DNA of 64,000 nt from Amphibacillus xylanus NBRC 15112. GTDB taxonomy: Bacteria; Bacillota; Bacilli; Bacillales; Amphibacillaceae. The position numbers and the translations under genes were made by a program. The notes under the pieces are model-generated. The model worked only from the letters and a program-made list of their open reading frames with translations. It was not told the DNA's origin and searched no databases. Positions 1 to 8,573 of this stretch are shown piece by piece. The DNA lies in contig NC_018704.1 in the NCBI RefSeq assembly GCF_000307165.1, positions 1,240,001 to 1,304,000 on the forward strand. The letters run 5' to 3'. Numbering within the stretch: the first letter of the stretch is position 1; each line of letters opens with the position of its first letter.

Positions 1-345
1 AAGCTGGTAACCTAATTTAGTTTGACTAATTGATAAACTCATTTCGATATAATCTCTGATCCCTTTTGGTCCATAAATCGTTAATGGACTTATACCTTCT
101 TGGAAAGAGCGGCTACTCAATAAACCTGGTAAACCATAAATATGATCGCCATGTAAATGAGTAATAAAGATTTTTTCTATTTTACGTGGTTTGATTGTTG
201 TATGCAATATCTGATGCTGTGTCGCTTCACCACAATCAAATAACCAAATTGATCCTTTGTTGTCTAATAAATGCAAGGCAACTGAACTAACATTTCTTTG
301 CTTAGATGGTAATCCAGCTCCCGTTCCTAAAAATGTGATTTTCAT
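1..345 (-). CDS. rnz: Ribonuclease Z, N-terminal part (runs off the window)
   Basis: The first 115 residues of the tRNA 3'-end processing endonuclease RNase Z, a metallo-beta-lactamase-fold zinc enzyme that removes 3' trailers from tRNA precursors. The start at 345 opens with [14 protein letters not shown], the family's N-terminus. The zinc-binding motif HLHGDH lies at residues 63-68 and an earlier FDCGEATQ segment fits the fold. The C-terminal half lies beyond position 1. The neighbouring SDR and nudF genes match the B. subtilis order around yqjK (rnz). Identification is firm; the missing part cannot be judged. Confidence 0.93.
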   Translation of the reverse strand, partial: MKITFLGTGAGLPSKQRNVSSVALHLLDNKGSIWLFDCGEATQHQILHTTIKPRKIEKIFITHLHGDHIYGLPGLLSSRSFQEGISPLTIYGPKGIRDYIEMSLSISQTKLGYQL

Positions 346-373
346 TTAAAATACCTCATTTAATTCTCATTAA

Positions 374-1135
374 TTATTGTGTAATTTGCTTTAAGTATAA
401 TTGGCGTTTCTCAATAGCCAAGTCAGGACGATCCGTAATAATCATATCACATTTGGACCGGAAACATCTCCTCATTACTTGGGGATGATTGATCGTATAG
501 GCACCTACGTATTGTTGATAATGATGATATTTATTAATAATTGTTTGATTAGTGTTTTGATGCTTAATATGAATTCCAACAGTCTTTAACTGTTTTGATA
601 AATCAATTAACTTTAAATTATGTCTTTTGGTTAATAGGGCACGTTTAGTCAAAGGGTCTATCTCCATTAACTTTTTAATACTTAAGCTGTTAAAACTTGA
701 AAAAATAACACGATCAAGTAGATTATAGTGCTTGACCTGGTCATAAACGATATCTTCCATCTGAGTATGACTTGATTTATGTATTTTCAACTCCAAATTT
801 ATCAAAATATCTTTTGCTTGAGCCCATTGTAATAATTCTTCTAATGCTACAATTCTTTCCTCTTTAAATTCAGAATTAAACCATGATCCGATATCTAATT
901 GCTTCAAGTCTTTGAAATTCCACTCATTAACAGGTCCATGTTCATTAGTGATTCGATTAATCGTTTTATCATGAATTAAAACGGGTACTTGATCTTTTGT
1001 CAAATGAATATCAGTTTCAATCCCATCAGCATGTTGATCGTATGCTAATTGAAAAGCGGACATCGTATTCTCAGGTCTATAGTAACTTGCACCGCGATGG
1101 GCAATGATTAGCGGTATGATAATGATCACCACCAT
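374..1135 (-). CDS. Glycerophosphodiester phosphodiesterase family protein
   Basis: About 253 residues of GDPD TIM-barrel type. The opening AHRGASYYRPENT carries the catalytic His-Arg-Gly, followed by the metal-binding ETD (GIETDIH) and the VLIHD motif, all in the canonical order. The family hydrolyses glycerophosphodiesters to glycerol-3-phosphate and an alcohol, recycling phospholipid head groups. There is no signal peptide, so a cytoplasmic enzyme is likely. The start is uncertain: the only ATG/GTG codons (1135, 1132, 1129) lie inside a Shine-Dalgarno-like stretch GGTGGTGATC, so translation may begin a few codons later. It is followed by rnz on the same strand with a 28-nt gap. Confidence 0.85.
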   Translation of the reverse strand: MVVIIIIPLIIAHRGASYYRPENTMSAFQLAYDQHADGIETDIHLTKDQVPVLIHDKTINRITNEHGPVNEWNFKDLKQLDIGSWFNSEFKEERIVALEELLQWAQAKDILINLELKIHKSSHTQMEDIVYDQVKHYNLLDRVIFSSFNSLSIKKLMEIDPLTKRALLTKRHNLKLIDLSKQLKTVGIHIKHQNTNQTIINKYHHYQQYVGAYTINHPQVMRRCFRSKCDMIITDRPDLAIEKRQLYLKQITQ

Positions 1136-1203
1136 ATAATTATTTGCGATTCCACATGAATCATAGCATAATATAGAAGAATGTGGTATCAGGGGGTTTG
1201 AAA

Positions 1204-1995
1204 ATGAGAGATTTTACAGATAAGACGATTATTATTACTGGCGCAACTAGCGGGATTGGCCGAGCACTTGCGACAAATCTATCAGAAATGAATGCGAGGC
1301 TAATTTTAATTAGTCGATCAGAAAAGAAACTTAATCAATTATACGATCAGTTAACTAGTAAATCAGCTAAGACAGTTTATGTTTATGCAGCAGATTTAAC
1401 AAATAGCCATGCATGTAAAGCAGTATTTGAAAAAATTATTAACGATCATCATAAAATTGATGCAGTAATTAACAATGCTGGTATTGGTGTATTCGAATAT
1501 GCACATTTAACGCAAACCGAAGATATGTTACATATGTTTCAATTAAATTTATTTTCAATTGTTGAATCGATTAAAATCTTGCTTCCTATTTTTAAGAAAC
1601 AATCTTTTGGACATATTATCAATATTGCGTCAATTGCGGGGAAAATGGCTACACCGAAAGCTAGCATATATAGTGCATCAAAAAGTGCATTAATCGCTTA
1701 TACAAACGCACTAAGATTAGAAAGTGAAACAGATCGACTATTCATTACGACAGTAAATTTAGGCCCTGTGAAAACTAATTTTTTCAAACGAGCTGACCCA
1801 AGTGGAAGTTATCAAAAGCAAGTCGCACGTTATATGTTAACACCTGACGATGTAGCAAATAAGATCATAAAAGTTTTATTTAAAAGAAAACGAGAAATTA
1901 ACCTTCCGTGGTGGATGGCGTTTGGTACAAAGATTCATTATTTATTTCCAACACTAATTGAAAGATTATTTAGATCACAATTTAGTAAAAAGTAA
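1204..1995 (+). CDS. yqjQ: Short-chain dehydrogenase/reductase (YqjQ-like)
   Basis: A 263-residue classical SDR with the nucleotide-binding TGATSGIG at residues 13-20, the NNAG motif near residue 90 and the catalytic YSASK. It should reduce or oxidise a carbonyl with NAD(P)H; the substrate is unknown. The ATG at 1204 is chosen over the in-frame GTG at 1183 because AGGGGG lies about 9 nt before it. The basic C-terminus with a hydrophobic WWMAFGTKIHYLFPTLIERLF stretch suggests membrane association. Its position next to rnz and nudF agrees with B. subtilis yqjQ. Confidence 0.85.
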   Translation: MRDFTDKTIIITGATSGIGRALATNLSEMNARLILISRSEKKLNQLYDQLTSKSAKTVYVYAADLTNSHACKAVFEKIINDHHKIDAVINNAGIGVFEYAHLTQTEDMLHMFQLNLFSIVESIKILLPIFKKQSFGHIINIASIAGKMATPKASIYSASKSALIAYTNALRLESETDRLFITTVNLGPVKTNFFKRADPSGSYQKQVARYMLTPDDVANKIIKVLFKRKREINLPWWMAFGTKIHYLFPTLIERLFRSQFSKK

Positions 1996-2030
1996 AGGTA
2001 ATCGTATCTTGAATGAGGGGGAGACTAACA

Positions 2031-2573
2031 ATGAAAAAGTTTGAGGAAAAGACAATAAGTAGTGAACACATATTCTCTGGTAGAATGATTGATCTAAAAG
2101 TTGATACAGTTAGCTTACCAAATGGCGAAACTTCAACTAGAGAAATAGTTACACACCCAGGAGCAGTTGCCATTATTGCGCTAACGGATGATCAAAAAGT
2201 TGTCGTTGTAGAGCAATATCGTAAACCGTTAGAAAAGACATTGCTTGAAATTCCAGCTGGCAAATTAGATGCCGGTGAAGATCCTGCTGAGACAGCTAGA
2301 CGAGAATTAGAAGAAGAAACGGGCTATCAAGCAAAACAGTTGAAGTATTTGACTTCATTTTACACGTCACCAGGTTTTGCTAATGAAATTCTTTATTTAT
2401 ATTTAGCAGAACAATTAACATTGGTTGAAGATGGGCGACAGCTTGATGAAGATGAGTTTGTTGAAGTATATGAATATACGATTGAAGAATTAGAAATGTT
2501 CGAAAAGTCACAACGCATTCATGATATTAAAACAAGTTATGCGATTCAATATTTAAAATTACATCTGAAATAG
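2031..2573 (+). CDS. nudF: ADP-ribose pyrophosphatase, Nudix family
   Basis: 180 residues. The Nudix box lies at residues 77-99 (GKLDAGED, then REL.EETGY) with all glutamates that bind the metal. The family hydrolyses ADP-ribose to AMP and ribose-5-phosphate in the cytoplasm. The ATG at 2031 follows GAGGGGGAG at proper spacing; an in-frame ATG at 2013 lies upstream of that site and is not used. It is followed 12 nt later by yqxK and is probably co-transcribed with it, the B. subtilis arrangement. Confidence 0.92.
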   Translation: MKKFEEKTISSEHIFSGRMIDLKVDTVSLPNGETSTREIVTHPGAVAIIALTDDQKVVVVEQYRKPLEKTLLEIPAGKLDAGEDPAETARRELEEETGYQAKQLKYLTSFYTSPGFANEILYLYLAEQLTLVEDGRQLDEDEFVEVYEYTIEELEMFEKSQRIHDIKTSYAIQYLKLHLK

Positions 2574-2585
2574 AGGAATCAGACA

Positions 2586-3749
2586 ATGTTAACGTCATTT
2601 TATGCTGACCTACATATTCATATTGGTAGAGATCAATTTAATCGACCTGTAAAAATAACCGGTTCTAAAAACTTAACATTAACTAATATCTTAGCCGAGG
2701 CCAGTAGAAATAAGGGGTTAGATTTAATCGGTATTGTTGATTGTCACGTACCATCAGTTCAAGATGAAATGATGCAATTAATTAGTAGTAATCAAGCATA
2801 TGAATTAGATGAAGGTGGGATTCAATTTGAATCGGTGACATTACTTTTAGGTGTTGAGTTAGAAGTTTATGATCATGGTGCATTAGGTCCGATCCACTTA
2901 TTATGTTTTTTTCCGTATTTGGCCACGATTATCAATTTTACAGATTGGTTAAAGGACCGGATGAAAAATATTCAACTCAGTTCACAAAGAGTTTATGTCT
3001 CAGCCATCACTCTACAGGAAAAAGTCAAAGAACTTGGTGGCTTATTTATACCAGCTCATGTTTTTACGCCTTTTAAGAGTCTCTATGGTAAAGGGGTTAA
3101 AAAGTCGTTAACGGAAGTTTTAAATCCAGAATTGATCGATGCGATTGAATTAGGATTAAGTTCAGACACATATATGGTTAAGCAAATAAATGAATTAACG
3201 AATTATCCATTTTTAACAAATTCAGACGCACATTCTTTAGTCAAAATGGCGCGAGAATATCAATTGATACAAATGAGAGATAGTAGCTTTATCGAATTTG
3301 AAAAAGCCCTAAAAGAGAAGGATGGACGGAGGATTATTGCCAACTATGGTATGCACCCACGGCTAGGTAAATACTATCAATCAATTTGTAAATATTGTGA
3401 AGGTACCTCATTTACCGAAGATAAGTATAAATCGTGTGGTCGTTCGGGCAAAATTAAAGGCGTTTCAGAAAGAATTTTAGAAATAAGCTCTAGCGAAGTA
3501 GATGATCGGATAAGGCCACCATATTATTATCATGTCCCTCTAGATTATGTTCATGGACTTGGTAAGAAGACATATGAACGATTACTTAAACATTTCGGAA
3601 CAGAAATGGCTATTTTACATGAAGCGGATATAAGTGAAATAGAGCATCTAGTAGGAAATCGAATCGCGGCTCAAATTGAACAGATTCGAACTGGTAAGAT
3701 TACCATTCATACAGGTGGTGGCGGTCGATATGGTAAAATCAGTGAGTAA
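2586..3749 (+). CDS. yqxK: PHP-domain nuclease, YqxK / endonuclease Q family
   Basis: 387 residues. It opens with the PHP metal motif ADLHIHIGRD and continues with VDCHVPS, PAHVFTPF and NSDAHS, which supply the other metal ligands. A Cys-rich segment (CKYC, then SCGRSGK) at about 265-285 is followed by a C-terminal helix-hairpin-like part (VHGLGKKTYERLLKHFG). Members of this family (EndoQ) nick DNA 5' of deaminated bases; assignment to that activity is by family resemblance. The start ATG has GAGG at -10. It lies between nudF and spoIIM as in B. subtilis. Confidence 0.82.
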   Translation: MLTSFYADLHIHIGRDQFNRPVKITGSKNLTLTNILAEASRNKGLDLIGIVDCHVPSVQDEMMQLISSNQAYELDEGGIQFESVTLLLGVELEVYDHGALGPIHLLCFFPYLATIINFTDWLKDRMKNIQLSSQRVYVSAITLQEKVKELGGLFIPAHVFTPFKSLYGKGVKKSLTEVLNPELIDAIELGLSSDTYMVKQINELTNYPFLTNSDAHSLVKMAREYQLIQMRDSSFIEFEKALKEKDGRRIIANYGMHPRLGKYYQSICKYCEGTSFTEDKYKSCGRSGKIKGVSERILEISSSEVDDRIRPPYYYHVPLDYVHGLGKKTYERLLKHFGTEMAILHEADISEIEHLVGNRIAAQIEQIRTGKITIHTGGGGRYGKISE

Positions 3750-3911
3750 TCAAGTTTTTTTATTATGAAATTGAGTTTAATTATATTAAACTGCCTAGTT
3801 CAATTTTTATCATCAAAATAGTTCTATTTCGTTCTATCATTACATATTTTTAGTATAGCTTTTGATATAGTTGATCAAAACTTTATTATAGAATGTGTGG
3901 TGAAACGATTG

Positions 3912-4550
3912 ATGAACTTAAAATTTCGCAAAGAAATTGGTCAACACATTGAAACGAATCAATTAAGTTATCTATTTATCATAGTTTTATTTATCGTCGG
4001 TCTCATTTTTGGAGCGGTCATTGTCCTAGCGATGCACTTTACTCAGAAGCAAGATCTGTTGTTTTATGTTAATCAATATTTCACAAGAATTGATGAACAA
4101 CAAATTTTGATCAACTCAGATTTATTTAAATCAGCATTATTCTCACATTTTCAATATTTGCTGATTATTTTTCTGCTAGGCCTATCTATAATAGGTTTAC
4201 CAATTATTTGGGTCATGGTGTTTGTAAAAGGGACATTTATTGGTTTTACAGTAGGTTATTTTGTTCAGCAGTATGGTTTTAAAGGGTTAATGTTTATTAG
4301 TACTACGATCTTACCACAAAACTTGATTATCATTCCTGTTTATCTTTTTGGTGCGACGATTGCGATGCTTTTTTCTGGTCAACTACTAAAAAAATTGTCT
4401 GGACGTAGAATGATTCGATTTACAATAGAACCGCTCATTCAATATTTACTAGTATTTGTCGTATTATTTGGTTTTTGCATCGTTGCAGCTCTGATTGAAG
4501 GATACGGTACCAGTTATCTTATTCCGATTGTTAAACAGTTTATTAATTAA
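3912..4550 (+). CDS. spoIIM: Stage II sporulation protein M
   Basis: A roughly 212-residue polytopic membrane protein with about five hydrophobic segments and motifs typical of SpoIIM (FIVGLIFGAVIVLAMHFTQKQDLLFY). With SpoIID and SpoIIP it forms the septal peptidoglycan-degrading complex in the mother cell that drives engulfment. The start is ambiguous: GTG at 3897 is in frame, but ATG at 3912 preceded by TGGTGA is preferred. The 147-nt upstream gap contains a poor sigma-E-like pair (ACATATT, then GATATAGT). It is placed between yqxK and fur as expected. Confidence 0.88.
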   Translation: MNLKFRKEIGQHIETNQLSYLFIIVLFIVGLIFGAVIVLAMHFTQKQDLLFYVNQYFTRIDEQQILINSDLFKSALFSHFQYLLIIFLLGLSIIGLPIIWVMVFVKGTFIGFTVGYFVQQYGFKGLMFISTTILPQNLIIIPVYLFGATIAMLFSGQLLKKLSGRRMIRFTIEPLIQYLLVFVVLFGFCIVAALIEGYGTSYLIPIVKQFIN

Positions 4551-4589
4551 TAAACATTATTATTTAGTTAGCTAACAACTATTTTCAAA

Positions 4590-4633
4590 TTATAATTATT
4601 GTAATTGACAGTTTCTCACTCTCTGATTATAAT
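4590..4633 (+). promoter_or_regulatory. fur promoter: PerR/Fur-type box abutting a consensus sigma-A promoter
   Basis: Positions 4590-4604 read TTATAATTATTGTAA, one mismatch from the PerR box TTATAATNATTATAA. Directly after it come a perfect -35 TTGACA (4605-4610), a 17-nt spacer and a perfect -10 TATAAT (4628-4633). A second inverted repeat, TTTCTCA (4612-4618) and TGAGAAA (4634-4640), brackets the -10. In B. subtilis fur is under PerR control, which fits. Which regulator binds here is inference. Confidence 0.8.
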
Positions 4634-4658
4634 TGAGAAAGTGGGAGGGGATTCCATC

Positions 4659-5111
4659 ATGGAACATCGTATTGAACGGATAAAAAAACAACTACATGCT
4701 CAAAGTTATAAACTAACTCCACAACGTGAAGCGACTGTACGAGTGTTACTTGAACATGAGGAAGACCATTTAAGTGCTGAAGATATATATTTGCTAGTTA
4801 AAGATAAAGCACCTGAAATCGGTTTAGCGACAGTATATCGAACATTAGAATTACTATCAGAATTAAAAATTATTGATAAAATAAATTTTGGCGATGGCGT
4901 GTCACGATATGACTTGCGAAAAGAGGGGGCTACCCACTTCCACCATCATTTAGTATGTATGGAGTGCGGTACTGTAGAAGAAATCGTAGAGGATTTACTT
5001 GAAGATGTTGAAGCAATTATTGAACGCGATTGGGGATTTGAAGTGAAAGATCATCGACTAACTTTTCATGGGATATGTCGAAATTGTCGTTCAAGCAATC
5101 AATCTAAATAA
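4659..5111 (+). CDS. fur: Ferric uptake repressor Fur
   Basis: 150 residues. An N-terminal winged helix (YKLTPQREATVRVLLE; LATVYRTLELL) is followed by the dimerisation and metal domain with HFHHHLVCMECG and CRNC, the two CxxC pairs that hold structural zinc. It represses iron-uptake genes when loaded with Fe(II). The start ATG at 4659 follows GGGAGGGG; an in-frame TTG at 4605 is actually the -35 box of its promoter. A Fur/PerR/Zur paralogue is possible, but the position between spoIIM and yqzK-xerD supports Fur. Confidence 0.92.
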   Translation: MEHRIERIKKQLHAQSYKLTPQREATVRVLLEHEEDHLSAEDIYLLVKDKAPEIGLATVYRTLELLSELKIIDKINFGDGVSRYDLRKEGATHFHHHLVCMECGTVEEIVEDLLEDVEAIIERDWGFEVKDHRLTFHGICRNCRSSNQSK

Positions 5112-5126
5112 TCTGTAATCAAATTA

Positions 5127-5154
5127 AAAAGAGCTGTTATTAAATAGCTCTTTT
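5127..5154 (+). terminator. Rho-independent terminator after fur
   Basis: The stem AAAAGAGCT / AGCTCTTTT has a 10-nt loop and ends in a short T run; it lies 15 nt after the fur stop codon. Confidence 0.75.
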
Positions 5155-5246
5155 ATCATTTTTAGGTTTAATCTCAATTCATCCTGTTAAAACTGATTAA
5201 CAATTAATCTGGCTGAATGTTATTTTAATTGAAGGGATGCCTAAAA

Positions 5247-5429
5247 ATGAAACGAGTCAAGATCATCTTAATAGAATTATGTAAAGTCATCATTATTTTT
5301 TCAATTACTTTTTATATACTATTGTATGGAATTAGTATGATGAGAAATGAATATCAACAACAATTACGCAAGATTGAGCCTGAAAAAGCAGCTGAACATG
5401 TCAGTATTTTTAATTTTTTCTTAAATTAA
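5247..5429 (+). CDS. yqzK: Small single-span membrane protein (YqzK-like)
   Basis: 60 residues with one transmembrane helix (IILIELCKVIIIFSITFYILLYGISMM) and a charged C-terminal tail. It starts at ATG 5247 with AAGGGATG upstream; an in-frame TTG at 5229 is less likely. Function is unknown. A small protein of this size and shape lies between fur and xerD in B. subtilis (yqzK). It ends 17 nt before xerD, so the two may be one transcript. Confidence 0.7.
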   Translation: MKRVKIILIELCKVIIIFSITFYILLYGISMMRNEYQQQLRKIEPEKAAEHVSIFNFFLN

Positions 5430-5446
5430 TAGTTGGGGTGAAATGG

Positions 5447-6334
5447 ATGAAGTACGAAATTGAAGATTTTATTCATTATATACAAATTGAACGTGGCCTT
5501 TCACATAATACACTTCAAGCTTATCGACGTGATTTAAATAAGTACTTAAGCTATTTAAATGAAATTGAGCTTATAACAAAATGGGAAGAAGTCGATCATG
5601 CTATAGCTACTCGTTTTTTATATCATTTAAATGATCATGGAGCAAAATCTACGACGATATCTCGTACTTTATCATCACTAAGGAAATTTCATCAATTTTT
5701 AGTAATGGAAAGAATAGTTGCAGTTGATCCAACTATTCATATCGAGTCACCAAAGAAAGCACGTCATCTACCGAAAGTTTTATCTGCTGAAGAAGTTGAT
5801 CAATTATTAGCCATTCAAACTGATGATCCATTATCAATTCGAAATAAGGCAATGGTAGAGACGCTTTACGCGACAGGTTTGCGAGTTTCTGAACTAGTTG
5901 ACTTAACGATAAATGATTTACACTTGATGATGGGCTTTATTCGTTGCTTCGGTAAAGGTGGCAAAGAGAGGATCGTCCCATTAGGCGATATGGCTAAAGA
6001 GGCAATTGAATTCTACTTAGATTCTTCTCGGGAATTTCTAGTCAAGGGAAAGGCTGTCGATGCACTATTTGTTAATCATCATGGTAGACCTTTATCACGT
6101 CAAGGATTTTGGAAAATATTAAAAACCCTTGCTAGTGAAAGTGGCATTAAGAAAAATATAACACCACATATGTTAAGACATTCGTTTGCAACACATTTGC
6201 TAGAAAACGGTGCAGATTTACGTTCGGTTCAAGAAATGCTAGGCCATGCTGATATATCCACAACGCAAATTTATACACATGTTTCAAGAAAACGATTAAA
6301 AGATATTTACAGTCAGCACCATCCACGGGCTTAA
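5447..6334 (+). CDS. xerD: Tyrosine recombinase XerD
   Basis: 295 residues. The N-terminal SAM-like DNA-binding part (ERGLSHNTLQAYRRDL) precedes a catalytic domain with the Arg in ATGLRVSEL, HMLRHSFATHLLENGADLR (His and Arg), LGHADISTTQIYTH and the nucleophilic Tyr in IYTH. With XerC (CodV) it resolves chromosome dimers at dif during division. ATG 5447 follows GGGG by 8 nt; an in-frame GTG at 5438 overlaps that site. drm and pupG, which follow in B. subtilis, are absent here. Confidence 0.94.
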   Translation: MKYEIEDFIHYIQIERGLSHNTLQAYRRDLNKYLSYLNEIELITKWEEVDHAIATRFLYHLNDHGAKSTTISRTLSSLRKFHQFLVMERIVAVDPTIHIESPKKARHLPKVLSAEEVDQLLAIQTDDPLSIRNKAMVETLYATGLRVSELVDLTINDLHLMMGFIRCFGKGGKERIVPLGDMAKEAIEFYLDSSREFLVKGKAVDALFVNHHGRPLSRQGFWKILKTLASESGIKKNITPHMLRHSFATHLLENGADLRSVQEMLGHADISTTQIYTHVSRKRLKDIYSQHHPRA

Positions 6335-6370
6335 TCAAAATTATTATTTATATGCAAGAACAATATTATT

Positions 6371-6408
6371 GAGTGATTTCGTAATTATAATACGATATCA
6401 CTCTTTTT
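6371..6408 (+). terminator. Terminator after xerD
   Basis: GAGTGATTTCGT pairs with ACGATATCACTC (one mismatch) followed by TTTTTT. Confidence 0.8.
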
Positions 6409-6410
6409 TG

Positions 6411-6440
6411 TTATAAAAATATGAAAAATTGGAAAAAATG
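6411..6440 (+). promoter_or_regulatory. Candidate sigma-F promoter of dacF
   Basis: GGAAAAAATG at 6431-6440 fits the sigma-F -10 pattern GGnnAnAHTR at every position. TTATA at 6411-6415, with a 15-nt spacer, is one mismatch from the -35 GYATA. dacF is sigma-F dependent in B. subtilis. Confidence 0.6.
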
Positions 6441-6469
6441 AAATTATTAATATTGAGGAGGCTAGTACA

Positions 6470-7633
6470 ATGAAACGAATCTTTTTGTTCTTGTGCTTGT
6501 TTATGTATTTGGCACAGCCAAGTAGTTTGTTAGCAGAAGAAAGTCAACCAAACTTAGATTTAAAAGGGAAAAGTCTGATTCTTATTGAACAAGATACAGG
6601 GAAAGTTTTGTATGAAAATAATAGTGATCAACCATTGCCGCCAGCAAGTATGACTAAAATGATGACATTATTACTCGTTGCTGAAGCATTAGAAGAGGCT
6701 CGAGTAAGTATAAATGACACTGTCATCGTCAGTGAGCATGCAGCATCAATGGGGGGTTCTCAGATTTTCCTAGAGCCCAATGAGGAAATGTCTGTAGATG
6801 ATCTATTAAAGGCAGTTGCTATCGCGTCAGCTAATGATGCAAGTGTTGCATTAGCTGAATACATTTATGGTAGTGAACAAGCTTTTATCCAAGCGATGAA
6901 TGATAAAGTTGCAGAATTAGGTTTAGAACAGACCCATTTTCAAAATACGACCGGTTTACCTGCGGAAGATCATTACTCATCTGCCTACGATATGGCTATG
7001 ATCGCAAGGGAACTATTAAAATATGAGTTTATCACAGATTATACGTCTATTTATGAAGATTATCTAAGAAAAGATACTGAAGATGAATTTTGGTTAGTTA
7101 ATACGAATCGACTAGTTAAATTTTATCCAGGTGTCGATGGATTAAAGACAGGCTTTACTCAAGAGGCTAAATATTGCTTAACAGCCACGGCTAAGAAAGA
7201 CAATATGCGATTAATTGCTGTCGTTATGGGTGCTGAATCACCAAAAGAAAGAAATGCAACGATCTCACGTTTGTTAGATTTTGGCTATGCGCAATTTCAA
7301 CTTCAACAATTATATACGACTGAACAAACTGTAACAGATATGGAAATTATTAAAGGTGAAGTCAATCGAATTGATGTATATCCAAAACAAAATGCATCTA
7401 TTTTAACTAAAAAGGGCGAAGATCTAAGTTTAATTGAAACTAAAATTGAGATTAATGATCAAATAATGGCACCGATTAAAAAAGACGAAGTAGTCGGAAG
7501 CTTAGAAATATATTTGAATGACCAATTAATTGATTCAGTTGATTTAGTTGCTGGAGCAAATGTTGAACGCGCCAATGTTTGGCAACTAATGGCTGATTCA
7601 TTTAGAAGATTAGTTAAAGTTGGCAAATCATAA
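6470..7633 (+). CDS. dacF: Sporulation D-alanyl-D-alanine carboxypeptidase DacF
   Basis: 387 residues. A signal peptide (1-22, cleavage near LLA-EES) is followed by a low-molecular-mass PBP domain with SMTK (Ser60-Lys63), the SAN triad and DGLKTG, and then a C-terminal PBP5-like beta domain. The last helix (ANVWQLMADSFRRLVKVG) is amphipathic and probably holds it to the membrane. It trims pentapeptides of spore peptidoglycan. Length matches B. subtilis DacF. It lies directly upstream of spoIIAA as in B. subtilis, with GAGGAGG before the ATG. Confidence 0.92.
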   Translation: MKRIFLFLCLFMYLAQPSSLLAEESQPNLDLKGKSLILIEQDTGKVLYENNSDQPLPPASMTKMMTLLLVAEALEEARVSINDTVIVSEHAASMGGSQIFLEPNEEMSVDDLLKAVAIASANDASVALAEYIYGSEQAFIQAMNDKVAELGLEQTHFQNTTGLPAEDHYSSAYDMAMIARELLKYEFITDYTSIYEDYLRKDTEDEFWLVNTNRLVKFYPGVDGLKTGFTQEAKYCLTATAKKDNMRLIAVVMGAESPKERNATISRLLDFGYAQFQLQQLYTTEQTVTDMEIIKGEVNRIDVYPKQNASILTKKGEDLSLIETKIEINDQIMAPIKKDEVVGSLEIYLNDQLIDSVDLVAGANVERANVWQLMADSFRRLVKVGKS

Positions 7634-7689
7634 TAGACGAATAGCATTTGTGTCGAATGTTACCTAGTTTTTTCTAGTTTTGTCGATAA

Positions 7690-7719
7690 GAAGGAATTGC
7701 ATGCTTTAATCAAGAATGA
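7690..7719 (+). promoter_or_regulatory. Candidate sigma-H promoter of the spoIIA operon
   Basis: The -35 GAAGGAATT (7690-7698), a 12-nt spacer and CAAGAATGA (7711-7719) match the sigma-H pattern RnAGGAWWW - RnnGAATWW with few deviations, 55 nt before spoIIAA. The spoIIA operon is sigma-H driven in B. subtilis. Confidence 0.65.
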
Positions 7720-7773
7720 TGTAGGTATCTCATTTTTTTGAAATGAAAAAGCAAAGGCTAGGGAGGAATGACA

Positions 7774-8121
7774 ATGTTAGAAAAGAAATTTCTAGTACAT
7801 GGTGATATTTTGTTAGTCCGATTAAAGGGTGAACTAGATCATCATGAAGCTAATGAGCTAAGACGAATGTGGCAAAACGAAATGGAGAGGAACCGAATTC
7901 GTCATATCATTCTTAACTTAGAACAACTCACTTTTATGGATAGTTCTGGTTTGGGTGTGATTTTAGGTCGTTATAAACAAATTAGACAAATCGAAGGAGA
8001 GATGGTTATTTGTTCAATTTCTCCTATCGTTAATCGATTATTTGAAATGTCGGGGATGTTTAAGATAATGCGACGTGCTCAGGGTGAAGAAGAGGCATTT
8101 AGCTATTTGGGGGTAGCGTAA
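7774..8121 (+). CDS. spoIIAA: Anti-anti-sigma factor SpoIIAA
   Basis: 115-residue STAS-domain protein. MDSSGLGV places the phosphorylated serine at Ser58, as in B. subtilis. Unphosphorylated SpoIIAA binds SpoIIAB and frees sigma-F in the forespore. ATG 7774 is 7 nt after GGGAGG, whereas the in-frame ATG at 7768 would abut it. The stop codon overlaps the spoIIAB start by one base (TAATG), so translation is probably coupled. Confidence 0.95.
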   Translation: MLEKKFLVHGDILLVRLKGELDHHEANELRRMWQNEMERNRIRHIILNLEQLTFMDSSGLGVILGRYKQIRQIEGEMVICSISPIVNRLFEMSGMFKIMRRAQGEEEAFSYLGVA

Positions 8122-8561
8122 TGAACAATCACATGCAGATATCGTTTAAAAGTATTAGTGAAAACGAAGCTTTCGCCAGAATTGTTGTCGCTTCATTTCT
8201 TGCACCATTAGATCCGACTCTTGAAGAATTGGCTGAGGTTAAGACTGTCGTTTCTGAAGCAGTAACGAATGCGATTATTCACGGTTATGAGCAAGCGAGC
8301 GATTTTGATATTTATTTAAGCTGTGAAATAAATGATCACCATCTAAAAATTGTGATCGAGGATTTTGGTGTTGGGATGGATGATATTGAAGAAGCAACAC
8401 AACCTCTCTATACATCTAAACCTGAATTAGAACGCTCAGGTATGGGCTTTACGATCATGGAAAACTTCATGGATCATGTATTAGTTGAATCTTCATTAGG
8501 ACACGGAACGAAAGTTACTCTAGAGAAAACATTTCAAAAATCGCGCTCGATTCATCAATAG
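8121..8561 (+). CDS. spoIIAB: Anti-sigma-F factor and SpoIIAA kinase SpoIIAB
   Basis: 146 residues of the GHKL ATPase fold, with N-box SEAVTNAIIHGY, G1-box EDFGVGM and G2-like RSGMGFTIM. It binds and holds sigma-F and phosphorylates SpoIIAA on serine. Length is identical to the family norm. It overlaps spoIIAA by one base and is followed by sigF after 12 nt. Confidence 0.95.
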   Translation: MNNHMQISFKSISENEAFARIVVASFLAPLDPTLEELAEVKTVVSEAVTNAIIHGYEQASDFDIYLSCEINDHHLKIVIEDFGVGMDDIEEATQPLYTSKPELERSGMGFTIMENFMDHVLVESSLGHGTKVTLEKTFQKSRSIHQ

Positions 8562-8573
8562 GGTGTGAGAGAC

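Noticed and set aside
401-589. 62-codon plus-strand frame
   Set aside because: It lies antisense within the glycerophosphodiesterase gene and shows no domain or ribosome site.
3860-3893. Sigma-E promoter for spoIIM
   Set aside because: ACATATT followed by GATATAGT has three deviations in the -10.
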